Notes under the pieces: generated by a model
Seen by the model: only the letters and a program-made list of their open reading frames with translations
Told to the model about the DNA's origin: nothing
The model's database searches: none
Translations under genes and position numbers: made by a program
Shown: positions 49,427-57,890 of the stretch, piece by piece
Position numbering within the stretch: the first letter of the stretch is position 1
Layout: the number at the start of each line of letters is the position of its first letter
Assembly (NCBI RefSeq): GCF_041435195.1
Contig: NZ_CP108106.1
Span: 1,922,001-1,986,000, forward strand
Origin: Streptomyces sp. NBC_00224
Lineage (GTDB): Bacteria > Actinomycetota > Actinomycetes > Streptomycetales > Streptomycetaceae
Length of the DNA stretch: 64,000 nucleotides
Reading direction: 5' to 3'

Positions 49427-50257
49427 ATGGCCGAAGAGGTCTCCTTCACGATCGGCTCCCCCCGGGGCAGCCGCACCGTCACCGTCTCCTACCGGCGGGC
49501 CGGTTCCGGCGATCCGCTGCTCCTGCTGCACGGCATCGGCCACCACCGCCAGGCATGGGACCCGGTGTTCGACCTCCTGGCCGCCGAGCGCGACGTCATC
49601 GCCGTGGACCTGCCCGGCTTCGGCGAGTCCCCGGCGCTGCCCGAGGGCACCTCGTACGACCTGCGGACGGTCGTGCCGACGCTGGGCGCGCTCTGCGAGG
49701 AGCTGGGCATCGAACGGCCGCATGTGGCAGGCAACTCCCTCGGCGGGCTGCTGGCCCTGGAGCTGGGGCGCGAGAAGCTCGTACGGTCGGTGACGGCCCT
49801 CTCCCCCGCCGGGTTCTGGACCCCGGCGGAGCGCCGCTACGCCTTCGCGACACTGACCGCGATGCGGCGGGGGGCGAGGCTGCTGCCGCTGCCGGTCATC
49901 GAGCGGATGTCCCGGAGCTCGGCCGGGCGTGCGGCGCTCACGAGCACCATCTACGCGCGCCCCGGGCGCCGTTCACCCGAGGCCGTCGTCGCCGAGACGC
50001 TCGCGCTGCGCGACGCCACCGGCTTCGACGAGACCCTGGCCGCCGGCATCGCGGTCCGGTTCACCGACGACGTGACCGGAGTTCCGGTCACCGTCGCCTG
50101 GGGCGCCAAGGACCGGCTGCTGCTGCGCCGTCAGGGGATCCGCGCCAAGCACACCCTCCCCGGCGCCCGGCTGGTGCGGCTGCCCGGCTGCGGCCACGTC
50201 CCGATGAACGACGACCCCGCCCTGGTCGCGCGCGTCATCCTCGACACCAGCCGCTGA
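49427..50257 (+). CDS. Alpha/beta hydrolase
   Basis: The 276-residue protein shows LLLLHGIGHHRQAW (oxyanion loop), the nucleophile serine in VAGNSLGGLLALELG, the acid in AWGAKDRLLL and the histidine in LPGCGHVPMNDDP. It is a general hydrolase or lyase of the haloperoxidase/epoxide-hydrolase-like type; substrate unknown. ATG at 49427 has GGGAGC upstream. Its last 285 bases overlap, antisense, the end of the EamA-like gene. Confidence 0.9.
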   Translation: MAEEVSFTIGSPRGSRTVTVSYRRAGSGDPLLLLHGIGHHRQAWDPVFDLLAAERDVIAVDLPGFGESPALPEGTSYDLRTVVPTLGALCEELGIERPHVAGNSLGGLLALELGREKLVRSVTALSPAGFWTPAERRYAFATLTAMRRGARLLPLPVIERMSRSSAGRAALTSTIYARPGRRSPEAVVAETLALRDATGFDETLAAGIAVRFTDDVTGVPVTVAWGAKDRLLLRRQGIRAKHTLPGARLVRLPGCGHVPMNDDPALVARVILDTSR

Positions 50258-51145
50258 ACCGATGCGCTTCGGGCGCCGGCCCAGCACCCCGGCGCCCAGC
50301 GCGACCCCGGCACCGACCAGCGCACTGCCCGCCGCCTGCGCCGTGCCATACGCTCCGGCGCCGACCAGCGGGGCCGTGAGCGCGGCCGACACCGGGATGA
50401 GGCCGGAGAAGAGCGTCGCCCGTTCGGCACCGATCCGCTGCACGCCCACGTACCAGCAGACGAATCCGACCACGGTGACGACGGAGGCCTGCCAGACCAG
50501 GGCCGCCGTCTCGGTGGCGTCGGGCAGCCGCAGCGCCGCCCAGCCGTCCAGTACGAGGGCGAGCGCGGCGGACTCGACGGCCGCGACGCCGCACACGGCC
50601 GCCGAGAGCAGCTTGGGGCCGAGCGGTCGCAGCACCGGAACCGCGAGCACCGCGAACCCCACCTCGCCCACCAGCGCGCCCACCGACCAGGCGATGCCCA
50701 CGGCGTCGGTACGGCCCCATCCCTGCACGGTGAAGGCTCCGGCCGCCACCAGGAGCGCTCCGTAGAGCACCGGCCGGGTGGGCCGCCGTCCGTCGAGCAG
50801 CGGCACGAGGACCGCCACCACGACTGGCGCACACCCGACGAAGACACCGGGGACGGCGGGCTCGGCTGTGCGTTCGGCGGCCAGCACCGCCAGGTTGAAG
50901 CCCACCATGCCGACGGCGGAGACCAGCGCGAGCCTGCCCCACTGCGCCCCGCCGAGGCCGCGCAGCGGCGCGGTGCCGCCCCGGCCGAGCAGCGGGAGCA
51001 GCAACAGGCAGGCGAGGCCGTAACGGAGGGCCTGGCCGCCCGCGTGCGGATAGTCGCCGAGGACGCTGTTGGCGGTGAAGGATCCGCCGACGAGGAAGCA
51101 GGCGACGGCGGCGAGCGCCGCGCCCCGCAGCTGTGACACGTTCAT
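49973..51145 (-). CDS. EamA-family (DMT) transporter with read-through tail
   Basis: The 390-residue frame has about ten hydrophobic helices in its first 295 residues (ALAAVACFLVGGSFTANSVL, LALVSAVGMVGFNLAVLAAE, AVGIAWSVGALVGEVGFAVL, LIPVSAALTAPLVGAGAYG), the normal length for an EamA exporter. No stop occurs there, and a hydrophilic tail of about 95 residues is read antisense to the hydrolase gene. ATG at 51145 begins the first helix. It is divergent from a MocR regulator, a common pair in actinobacteria, and probably exports a small amine or amino acid. Confidence 0.85.
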   Translation of the reverse strand: MNVSQLRGAALAAVACFLVGGSFTANSVLGDYPHAGGQALRYGLACLLLLPLLGRGGTAPLRGLGGAQWGRLALVSAVGMVGFNLAVLAAERTAEPAVPGVFVGCAPVVVAVLVPLLDGRRPTRPVLYGALLVAAGAFTVQGWGRTDAVGIAWSVGALVGEVGFAVLAVPVLRPLGPKLLSAAVCGVAAVESAALALVLDGWAALRLPDATETAALVWQASVVTVVGFVCWYVGVQRIGAERATLFSGLIPVSAALTAPLVGAGAYGTAQAAGSALVGAGVALGAGVLGRRPKRIGSAAGVEDDARDQGGVVVHRDVAAAGQPHQPGAGEGVLGADPLTAQQQPVLGAPGDGDRNSGHVVGEPDRDAGGQGLVEAGGVAQRERLGDDGLG

Positions 51146-51166
51146 GGGCCCGACGCTAGGCAGCAC

Positions 51167-51188
51167 GGTGGCCTTGTTTAAGGTCCAC
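51167..51188. promoter_or_regulatory. Inverted repeat in the EamA/MocR divergent promoter
   Basis: GGTGGCCTT and AAGGTCCAC (one-base bulge) form an inverted repeat that ends five bases before the MocR start. The whole shared space is only 47 bases, so a factor bound here would cover both promoters. Confidence 0.4.
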
Positions 51189-51192
51189 TTCC

Positions 51193-52734
51193 ATGACGCC
51201 ATCGGGGACCACTTCGCCCTCCGTACCGGAGGGCCGCGACGCGCCGCCGTCGTGGAACGCGGCCTGGGAACTGCTGCTTCCGGCCGCCGCGGCGCCTGCC
51301 CGGCAGCGGGGCAGAATGCTCCAGTCGGCGTTCCGGGAGGCCGTGCGGTCGGGGCGGCTCGCGGCCGGGACGCGGCTGCCGTCGAGCCGTGAGCTCGCCG
51401 CCGACCTCGGGGTTTCGCGCGGCCTTGTCACCGAGGCGTACGAGCAGCTCACCGCCGAGGGCTATCTGCGCAGCGACCGGGGCTCGGGCACCTGGGTGGG
51501 CGGGGCGGCGCGCGCCGCCGACGCGCCACGCGCGCGTGATCTGGCTCCGCGCGATCCGGGCGCCCTCGTCGACTTCCTGCCCGGGACCCCGGACCTGTCG
51601 CTGTTCCCGCGCGCCGCCTGGGCCGCCGCGCACAAGGCCGTCCTGGAGCGGCTGCCGCACCGGGCGCTGGGCTATCCCGACCCACGCGGGCTGCCCGAGC
51701 TGCGGACCGCGCTGGCCGCGCTGCTCGCCCGGCGGCGCGGGGTGGTCGCCGACCCCGAGCGGATCGTGGTGTGCTCCGGGGTGGCCCAGGCGACGACGCT
51801 CCTCGGCTTCGTGCTCGGGGAGCGGGGCGAGCGGACCGTGGGCGTCGAGGACCCCGGCAGCCCCGAACACACCGCGCTGTTCGCGGCCACCGGCGTACGG
51901 ACCCGGCTGCTGCCGCTCGACGAGGAGGGCCTGGCGACGGGCCCGCTGTACGCGAGCGGGGTACGGGTCGCGGTGACGACTCCGGCTCATCAGTTCCCCT
52001 CCGGAATCGCCTACTCCGCGCGTCGGCGGGCCGAACTCCTGGACTGGGCGCGGGCGGTGGACGGGCTCGTCGTCGAGGACGACTACGACGGTGACTTCCG
52101 CTACGACCGGGCTCCGGTCGGGGCTCTCCAGGGACTGGACCCGGAACACGTGGCGTACACCGGGTCGGTGAGCAAGTCGCTCGCCCCCGGGCTGCGGCTC
52201 GGGTGGCTGCTCGCGCCGGAGCGGCTGACGGGCGCGATCGTCGCCCGCAAGCGCACCATGGACCTCGGCAACCCCGCCTTCGACCAGGCGCTGCTCGCGG
52301 ACTTCCTCACCAGCGGCGCGTACGACCGTCAGCTGCGCCGGTGCCAACGCGCCTACCGGGAGCGGCGGGACGCGCTGGTCGGCGCGCTCCGCGAGCACTT
52401 CCCCGGCACCGAGGTGAGCGGCATCGCGGCCGGACTGCACATCATCGCCCGGCTGCCCGCGCGGTACGGCCCGGAGCGCCGCCTCCTCGCACGCGCCGCC
52501 CACGCGCGCGTGGCCGTGCGCCCGCTCTCGTACTACAGCTCGCGCGGGACCGAAAGCTCACGCGGGACCGAGGCGGGAGCGGGCACCGAAGTGGGCGACG
52601 GCGTCGCGCTGGTGCTCGGGTACGCCCATCTGACGCCGTCCGACATCGCGCGCGGGGTGCGGCTCCTCGCCGGTGCCGTACCCGCTATTTCACAGGCGCC
52701 GGGCCGAACCGCTTCAGGAGTCGGGCCGGGCTGA
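51193..52734 (+). CDS. MocR-family regulator (GntR helix-turn-helix fused to aminotransferase-like domain)
   Basis: The 513-residue protein has an N-terminal GntR HTH (LPSSRELAADLGVSRGLVTE, YEQLTAEGYLRSDRGSGTWV) and a class I aminotransferase-like domain: HRALGYPDPRGLPELR, VVEDDYDGDFRYD, and the PLP lysine in YTGSVSKSLAPGLRLGW. MocR proteins sense PLP or amino compounds and regulate the gene facing them, here the EamA exporter. Two tandem 18-bp units at 52537-52572 encode SSRGTE twice in the C-terminal region. It ends two bases from the convergent VOC gene. Confidence 0.93.
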   Translation: MTPSGTTSPSVPEGRDAPPSWNAAWELLLPAAAAPARQRGRMLQSAFREAVRSGRLAAGTRLPSSRELAADLGVSRGLVTEAYEQLTAEGYLRSDRGSGTWVGGAARAADAPRARDLAPRDPGALVDFLPGTPDLSLFPRAAWAAAHKAVLERLPHRALGYPDPRGLPELRTALAALLARRRGVVADPERIVVCSGVAQATTLLGFVLGERGERTVGVEDPGSPEHTALFAATGVRTRLLPLDEEGLATGPLYASGVRVAVTTPAHQFPSGIAYSARRRAELLDWARAVDGLVVEDDYDGDFRYDRAPVGALQGLDPEHVAYTGSVSKSLAPGLRLGWLLAPERLTGAIVARKRTMDLGNPAFDQALLADFLTSGAYDRQLRRCQRAYRERRDALVGALREHFPGTEVSGIAAGLHIIARLPARYGPERRLLARAAHARVAVRPLSYYSSRGTESSRGTEAGAGTEVGDGVALVLGYAHLTPSDIARGVRLLAGAVPAISQAPGRTASGVGPG

Positions 52735-52736
52735 CA

Positions 52737-53150
52737 TCAGGCGTTGGCCCAGCCCCGTATGGAGAGCACCAAGCGGTACCCGTCGGGGTCCTCGATCGTC
52801 ACGCCCCACTCGTTCCAGTACGGGTTGGGCGACTGCACCCGCTTGCCGCCGTATGCCTCCAGGCGGTCCACCAGGTCCTGCGGAACTTCTTCGTCCGCGT
52901 AGATGACCAGCAGGTCCTCCTCGGTCGGCCGGGGCTCGACCGGAGCGGCCGACTCGTGGATCAGCTCCAGATGCCAGTCGGCGTCGGGCCAGCCGACCAT
53001 CAGCAGCGCGTGCTCGCCGGGGGCTGTGCTCTCCGCGTCGTGCCGCCACACCACGTCGAGGCCCAGGCCCTCGACCCAGAAGCGCTCCGCCGCGGCCAGA
53101 TCGCGCGACGGACGGGCGATGCGGATGTGTGAACGGCCTCCGACCGGCAT
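52737..53150 (-). CDS. VOC-family (glyoxalase-like) protein
   Basis: The 137-residue protein has paired VOC modules (GRSHIRIARPSRDLAAAERF, WVEGLGLDVVWRHDAE; then LLVIYADEEVPQDLVDRLEA and WNEWGVTIEDPDGYRLVLS) with histidine and glutamate residues in the places of metal ligands. The ATG at 53150 has GGGGGC upstream; starts at 53174 or 53225 would add a tail without a ribosome site. Function is likely a dioxygenase- or glyoxalase-like enzyme but unknown. Confidence 0.82.
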   Translation of the reverse strand: MPVGGRSHIRIARPSRDLAAAERFWVEGLGLDVVWRHDAESTAPGEHALLMVGWPDADWHLELIHESAAPVEPRPTEEDLLVIYADEEVPQDLVDRLEAYGGKRVQSPNPYWNEWGVTIEDPDGYRLVLSIRGWANA

Positions 53151-53317
53151 GGGAGCCCCCTGTGCTTTCGCCATGGCTGTTGTCCGGGGCCGCCGCGACG
53201 GAGGCCCGTACCGCAAGGTACCCAACGAAGATCACCCGGTCGATCGTTCCCTGGTCCTACGCCGCTCGTCCTGGTCCGGCCGTCCCCGGCCGAGCGCCCC
53301 AGGGCCAACATCCGGTT

Positions 53318-53335
53318 GTTCACCTGGGGTTCGCG
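53318..53335 (+). promoter_or_regulatory. Pho box upstream of phoD
   Basis: GTTCACC (53318-53324) and GTTCGCG (53329-53335) are direct repeats with an 11-base period, the format bound by PhoP in Streptomyces. TAGGCA (53356-53361), a possible -10, follows 20 bases later and phoD starts at 53429. The rest of the 280-base gap holds no gene. Confidence 0.7.
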
Positions 53336-53428
53336 CCCGCGCCGCAGCCGGGCAGTAGGCATGGCACGGATCCGCACGCACCGGACCACACCGCCCTACC
53401 TCACCACGCCGCTCCTGGAGGCGCCTCG

Positions 53429-55012
53429 ATGCCGTACCGCCCTCGGATCCCCTCGCCCAACCGCCGTACCGTACTGAAGGGTTCACTCGCCGCGTCGGCG
53501 GGCCTCGCCCTGCCCGTCGGGCTCGCCACGGCCGCGCCCGCGCTGGCGCTCTCCGGGCGGCCGAGCGCCGACTGGGGTGTGCAGGCCGGTGACATCACCG
53601 CGTCGTCGGGGCTCGTCTGGGCCCGGGCCGACCGGCCGGCCCGGATGGTCGTGGAGACCTCCGCCACCGAATCGTTCCGCCGCCCGCGCAGATGGCAGGG
53701 CCCCCTGCTCGGACCGGGCACCGACTTCACCGGTACGACGCAGCTGCGCGGCCTGCCGGCCGGTGAGCAGATCCATTACCGGGTCACCCTCGCCGACCCC
53801 GACGACCCGCGCCGTACCGGCAAGCCGGTGTACGGCACGTTCCGCACGGCGCCCGCCTCGCGCCACCAGGATGTGCGCTTCCTGTGGTCCGGCGACATCG
53901 CCGGACAGGGCTGGGGCATCAACCCGGACATCGGCGGCTTCCGCGTCTACGACGAGATGCGGCAGCTCAACCCGGACTTCTTCCTGTCCAGCGGAGACAA
54001 CATCTACGCGGACGGGGTGATCCTGCCCAGCGTGACGCTGCCCGACGGCCGGGTCTGGCGGAACATCACGACGGAGGAGAAGTCCAAGGTCGCCGAGACA
54101 CTGGCTGAGTACCGGGGCAACTTCCGCTACAACCTGCTCGACGACAACGTACGGCGGTTCAACGCGCAGGTGCCCTCCATCGTCCAGTGGGACGACCACG
54201 AGGTGCGCAACAACTGGTACCCGGGGCAGATCCTGGACGACGCCCGCTACACCGAGAAGAACGTCGACGTGCTGGCCGCCCGTTCGCTGCGGGCCTTCAG
54301 CGAGTACTTCCCCGTCTCCACGCTGCGGCCGGGCAGCCGGGAGGGGCGCGTGCACCGGGTGGTGCGCCACGGGCCGCTGCTCGACGTGTTCGTGCTCGAC
54401 ATGCGTACGTACCGCAACGCCAACTCCCCCGGGCGGCAGGCCGACGACACCGTGGGCATCCTCGGCGCGGAGCAGCTGGAGTGGCTGAAGCGGGAGCTCG
54501 CGCGCTCCCGGGCGGTGTGGAAGGTGATCGCCGCCGACATGCCGCTCGGGCTGGTCGTCGCCGACGGCCCGGCCGACTTCGAGGCCGTGGCGCAGGGCGA
54601 CCCGGGCGCGCCGCTCGGGCGCGAGCTCCAGATCGCCGAGCTGCTGCGGTTCATCAAGCACCGCCGGATCACCGGCACGCTGTGGCTGACGGCCGATGTG
54701 CACTACACGGCGGCCCAGCACTACGAGCCGTCGCGGGCCGCGTTCAAGGACTTCGCCCCGTTCTGGGAGTTCGTGTCGGGGCCGCTCGCCGCGGGCGGGT
54801 TCCCGGCGAACGCGCTCGACGCGACGTTCGGCCCCGACCGGGTCTTCGTCCACGCGCCGGCGAAGGCCAACGCCTCCCCGATGGAGACCCCGCCGAACTT
54901 CGGCGAGATCGAGATCGACGGCGGCAGCGGCGAACTGACGGTGCGACTGCGCGCCCAGGGCGGTTCGGTACTCTTCACCAAGGTGCTCAGGCCGGGGCTG
55001 GTGGGCCAGTAG
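53429..55012 (+). CDS. phoD: Secreted PhoD-type alkaline phosphatase/phosphodiesterase
   Basis: The 527-residue exported enzyme releases phosphate from organic esters. It has a Tat signal (NRRTVLKG then SLAASAGLALPVGLATAAPA). The metallophosphatase core shows WSGDIAGQGWGI, LSSGDNIYADG, VQWDDHEVRNNW, DMRTYRNAN and LWLTADVHYTAAQHY with the metal-binding D, N and H residues. ATG at 53429 has CTGGAGG upstream; the longer open frame covers the promoter. The Pho box implies induction in phosphate starvation. Confidence 0.95.
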   Translation: MPYRPRIPSPNRRTVLKGSLAASAGLALPVGLATAAPALALSGRPSADWGVQAGDITASSGLVWARADRPARMVVETSATESFRRPRRWQGPLLGPGTDFTGTTQLRGLPAGEQIHYRVTLADPDDPRRTGKPVYGTFRTAPASRHQDVRFLWSGDIAGQGWGINPDIGGFRVYDEMRQLNPDFFLSSGDNIYADGVILPSVTLPDGRVWRNITTEEKSKVAETLAEYRGNFRYNLLDDNVRRFNAQVPSIVQWDDHEVRNNWYPGQILDDARYTEKNVDVLAARSLRAFSEYFPVSTLRPGSREGRVHRVVRHGPLLDVFVLDMRTYRNANSPGRQADDTVGILGAEQLEWLKRELARSRAVWKVIAADMPLGLVVADGPADFEAVAQGDPGAPLGRELQIAELLRFIKHRRITGTLWLTADVHYTAAQHYEPSRAAFKDFAPFWEFVSGPLAAGGFPANALDATFGPDRVFVHAPAKANASPMETPPNFGEIEIDGGSGELTVRLRAQGGSVLFTKVLRPGLVGQ

Positions 55013-55145
55013 CGACGTACGGTCGGCTGCGGGGCAGGCGTCGGTGACGGTGTAGGGCAGTGATGACGTGCACCGGAGACGGCGTACGGACTGCGGCACC
55101 GAGCCGGTCATTCCGCGCCACAAGCCGTAGGAAACGGTCAGAAAA

Positions 55146-55194
55146 CCATCAGAATCACACTTAACCCATCAGTCACAAAGCGTTCGTGATCACG
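55146..55194. promoter_or_regulatory. AT-rich repeats before the ACT-GNAT gene
   Basis: CCATCAG is repeated at 55146 and 55166 (20-base period), each followed by TCAC, and a palindrome CGTGATCACG lies at 55185-55194. The stretch is unusually AT-rich for this genome and sits 27-75 bases before the gene. Confidence 0.5.
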
Positions 55195-55220
55195 CAACAC
55201 CGCTCGGCCACAGTGATGGC

Positions 55221-56690
55221 ATGACTGAGATGCCCGAGTTGAATGCCCGCAAGAGCGCCCGCCGCCACCACTGGCGGCGGGACATGATCGAGCTGGCCGC
55301 GCTGTTCATGGCCGTGGCGGTGGCCGACGGGCTGGCGAACATGGTCGCCCACGGGCCGGACGGACCGTTCCTGCTGATCGCCTCGGCGGTGGCCCTGGTG
55401 GCCACGGCGGCGTTCCACACGTGGTGGGCCAGGCGCCACAGCCACGCACCCCCGGCGGACACACCCGCGGATACGGGCGCGGCGCCCGCGACAGTCGGCG
55501 CCGCGTCCACCGACGGTTCCGCCGAAGCGGAGACGGCGCCCCGCGAGACCTCGCTGTGGCGGATGCGGGCCACCGTGCGCGACGAGCCGGGCAGTCTGGC
55601 CGCCCTGTGCACCGCGCTCGCCCACAGCCGGGTCGACATCCTCACCCTCCAGACGCACCCGCTGGCCGACGGCACGGTCGACGAGTTCCTGCTGCGAGCC
55701 CCCGCCGAGCTGGCCGGGGCCCGGCTCACCCGGGAGATCGTGGCGGCGGGCGGCGGCGACATCTGGCTGGAGCGCGCGGACGCGCACGACCTGGTGGACG
55801 CGCCCACCCGGGTGCTCGGACTCGCCACCCGGACCGCACTCGACGCCGCGGAACTGCCGCTCGCACTGCGGCAGTTGCTGGGAAGGTGCACCATCCACTC
55901 GCTGCCCGCCGTGTCCCTGTCCGGCCGCCCGACCGGTGAGACGGCGCCGGTCGAGGGCGTACTCGAATCGACCACCATGCGGCTGCGCGATCCGAACGGC
56001 GGGGCCATCACCATTGAGCGGCCCTACCTCCCCTTCACCCCGACCGAGTTCGCGCGGGCGCGCGCGCTGGTCGAACTGGACGCACGGCTCGGCCCGCGCA
56101 TCCCGCGCAGCCAGGACGTCCTCACCCTGCCCGAGGGCAACGAGATCACCGTCCGCCGGGCCGGTCAGGACGACGTCGAGGCCGCCAAGGCCATGCACGA
56201 ACGCTGCTCCGACCGCACGCTGAGCCTGCGCTACCACGGCCCCATCGGCGACGCCGACCGCTACCTCAACCACCTGCTCAGCCCCCGCTACGGCCGCACC
56301 CTCACCGCCCAGACCGCCTCCGGGCGGCTCGTCGCCCTCGGCCATCTGCTGTGGGACGGCGACGAGACCGAGGTGGCGCTGCTCGTCGAGGACGACTGGC
56401 AGCGCCGGGGCATCGGCTCCGAGCTCCTGGAGCGCCTGGTGGCGCTGGCGGTCGAGGCGGGCTGCGAGAGCGTGTACGCGGTGACGCAGTCCTCCAACAC
56501 CGGGATGGTGGCGGCGATGCGCGGCCTCGGCCTGCCGCTCGACTACCAGATCGAGGAGGGCACCCTGGTGGTCACCGCCCGGCTGCCGAAGGCTCGCGTA
56601 CCGGCGCGTCCGTCGTCGGAGCGCCCGGCGTTCGAGCGCTCGGAGTTCGAGCGGGCATCGTTCGAGCAGGCGTCGCAGGCGGAGCGCTGA
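55221..56690 (+). CDS. Membrane-anchored ACT-domain GNAT acetyltransferase
   Basis: The 489-residue protein joins three parts: two hydrophobic helices (about residues 24-42 and 50-66), an ACT-like regulatory domain (about 113-180; ATVRDEPGSLAALCTALAHS, VDILTLQTHPL) and a C-terminal GNAT domain (about 310-460; ITVRRAGQDDVEAAKAMHER, EVALLVEDDWQRRGIGSELL with the acetyl-CoA-binding R-x-x-G-x-G/A). ACT-GNAT lysine acetyltransferases regulated by amino acids are known in actinobacteria; the membrane anchor is unusual. A 15-bp unit repeated three times (56631-56675) encodes the FE-rich tail. Its last 119 bases overlap the next gene antisense. Confidence 0.88.
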   Translation: MTEMPELNARKSARRHHWRRDMIELAALFMAVAVADGLANMVAHGPDGPFLLIASAVALVATAAFHTWWARRHSHAPPADTPADTGAAPATVGAASTDGSAEAETAPRETSLWRMRATVRDEPGSLAALCTALAHSRVDILTLQTHPLADGTVDEFLLRAPAELAGARLTREIVAAGGGDIWLERADAHDLVDAPTRVLGLATRTALDAAELPLALRQLLGRCTIHSLPAVSLSGRPTGETAPVEGVLESTTMRLRDPNGGAITIERPYLPFTPTEFARARALVELDARLGPRIPRSQDVLTLPEGNEITVRRAGQDDVEAAKAMHERCSDRTLSLRYHGPIGDADRYLNHLLSPRYGRTLTAQTASGRLVALGHLLWDGDETEVALLVEDDWQRRGIGSELLERLVALAVEAGCESVYAVTQSSNTGMVAAMRGLGLPLDYQIEEGTLVVTARLPKARVPARPSSERPAFERSEFERASFEQASQAER

Positions 56691-57831
56691 GCGCCCGGTT
56701 CAGATCGCTCCACAGGTCCTCCACGTCCTCCAGACCGACCGAGAGCCGCAGCAGGCGCTCGCTCACCCCGGCGGAGCGCCGGTCTCCCTCGGCCACGATG
56801 CGGTGGCTGATGGAGGCCGGGTGCTGGATGAGAGTGTCGACGCTGCCGAGGCTCACGGCCGGGGTGATGAGCCGGACGCCCGCGATGACGCGGTGCGGAT
56901 CGCCGTTCACCTCGAAGGAGACCATCGCCCCGCCCACCTTCGGATAGTGGACGCGGGACACCCGCGGGTCGGCGGCCAGTCTGCGGGCCAGCTCCGCGGC
57001 GCTCCCGGCGGCCGCGCGCATCCGCACCGGAAGCGTCGCCAGGCCCCGCAGCAGCAGATAGCCCGCGAGCGGGTGCAGGACACCGCCGGTGGCGAACCGC
57101 ACCTGGCGCAGCTGCCGGGCGAACGCGTCGTCGCAGGCGACGATCCCGCCCATGACGTCGCCGTGACCGCCCAGGTACTTGGTGGCACTGTGCAGCACGA
57201 TCCGCGCGCCCTGTTCGAGCGGCCGCTGGAGCACGGGCGTGGCGAAGGTGTTGTCGACGAGCAGCGGCACCGAGCCGCAGGCGTGGGCGACGGCCCGGAT
57301 GTCGACCTCGGCGAGCGTCGGGTTGGCCGGGGTCTCCACGATCACCAGGCCGGTGTCGGGCCGCAGGGCGTCGGCGATGCCCGCCGGGTCGACCCAGGTC
57401 ACCTCCGTACCGAGGAGTCCGGCGTCCAGGAGGTGGTCGCTGCAGCCGTACAGCGGCCGGACCGCGACCACGTGCCGCAGGCCCGCCGAGGCCCGGGCGA
57501 GCAGCACGGCGGAGAGGGCGGCCATGCCGCTGGCGAACGCGACGGCGCCCTCGGCCCCTTCCAGCCGTGCGAGCGCTGTCTCGAAACGGCCCACGGTGGG
57601 GTTGTCGAGGCGGGCGTACACCGGGGGCCCTTCGGGCAGCAGTCCGGTGGCCGCGAAGGCGTCGATCCGGGCGGCCTCGGCCGCGCTGTCGTACGAGGGG
57701 TAGGTCGTCGAGAGGTCGATCGGCGGGGCGTGCAGGCCGAGTCCCGCGAGGTCGTCGCGGCCGGCGTGGACGGCTTCGGTGGCCAGGGCACGGGGTGCGG
57801 CCTGGTCGCGGTCCTGCGTGTCGGAGTCCAT
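56572..57831 (-). CDS. Transsulfuration-family PLP enzyme (cystathionine gamma-lyase/synthase type)
   Basis: The 419-residue PLP enzyme has PPIDLSTTYP, YARLDNPTVGRFETALARLE, FASGMAALSAVLL, the PLP aspartate in VIVETPANPTLAEVD, the lysine in LHSATKYLGGHGDVMGG and the C-terminal RLLRLSVGLEDVEDL. It acts in cysteine/methionine interconversion; whether synthase, beta- or gamma-lyase is not decided by sequence. ATG at 57831 fits the family N-terminus. An unusual low-complexity tail (about 385-419) is encoded antisense to the GNAT gene. Divergent Lrp regulator at 57891. Confidence 0.92.
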   Translation of the reverse strand: MDSDTQDRDQAAPRALATEAVHAGRDDLAGLGLHAPPIDLSTTYPSYDSAAEAARIDAFAATGLLPEGPPVYARLDNPTVGRFETALARLEGAEGAVAFASGMAALSAVLLARASAGLRHVVAVRPLYGCSDHLLDAGLLGTEVTWVDPAGIADALRPDTGLVIVETPANPTLAEVDIRAVAHACGSVPLLVDNTFATPVLQRPLEQGARIVLHSATKYLGGHGDVMGGIVACDDAFARQLRQVRFATGGVLHPLAGYLLLRGLATLPVRMRAAAGSAAELARRLAADPRVSRVHYPKVGGAMVSFEVNGDPHRVIAGVRLITPAVSLGSVDTLIQHPASISHRIVAEGDRRSAGVSERLLRLSVGLEDVEDLWSDLNRALSAPPATPARTMPARTPSARTPGAPTTDAPVREPSAAGR

Positions 57832-57890
57832 GGCGGAACTGTGGAGACGTGACCGGAAACGAGCGGTGAGGTCCGTGCTACGTTCGGCCA

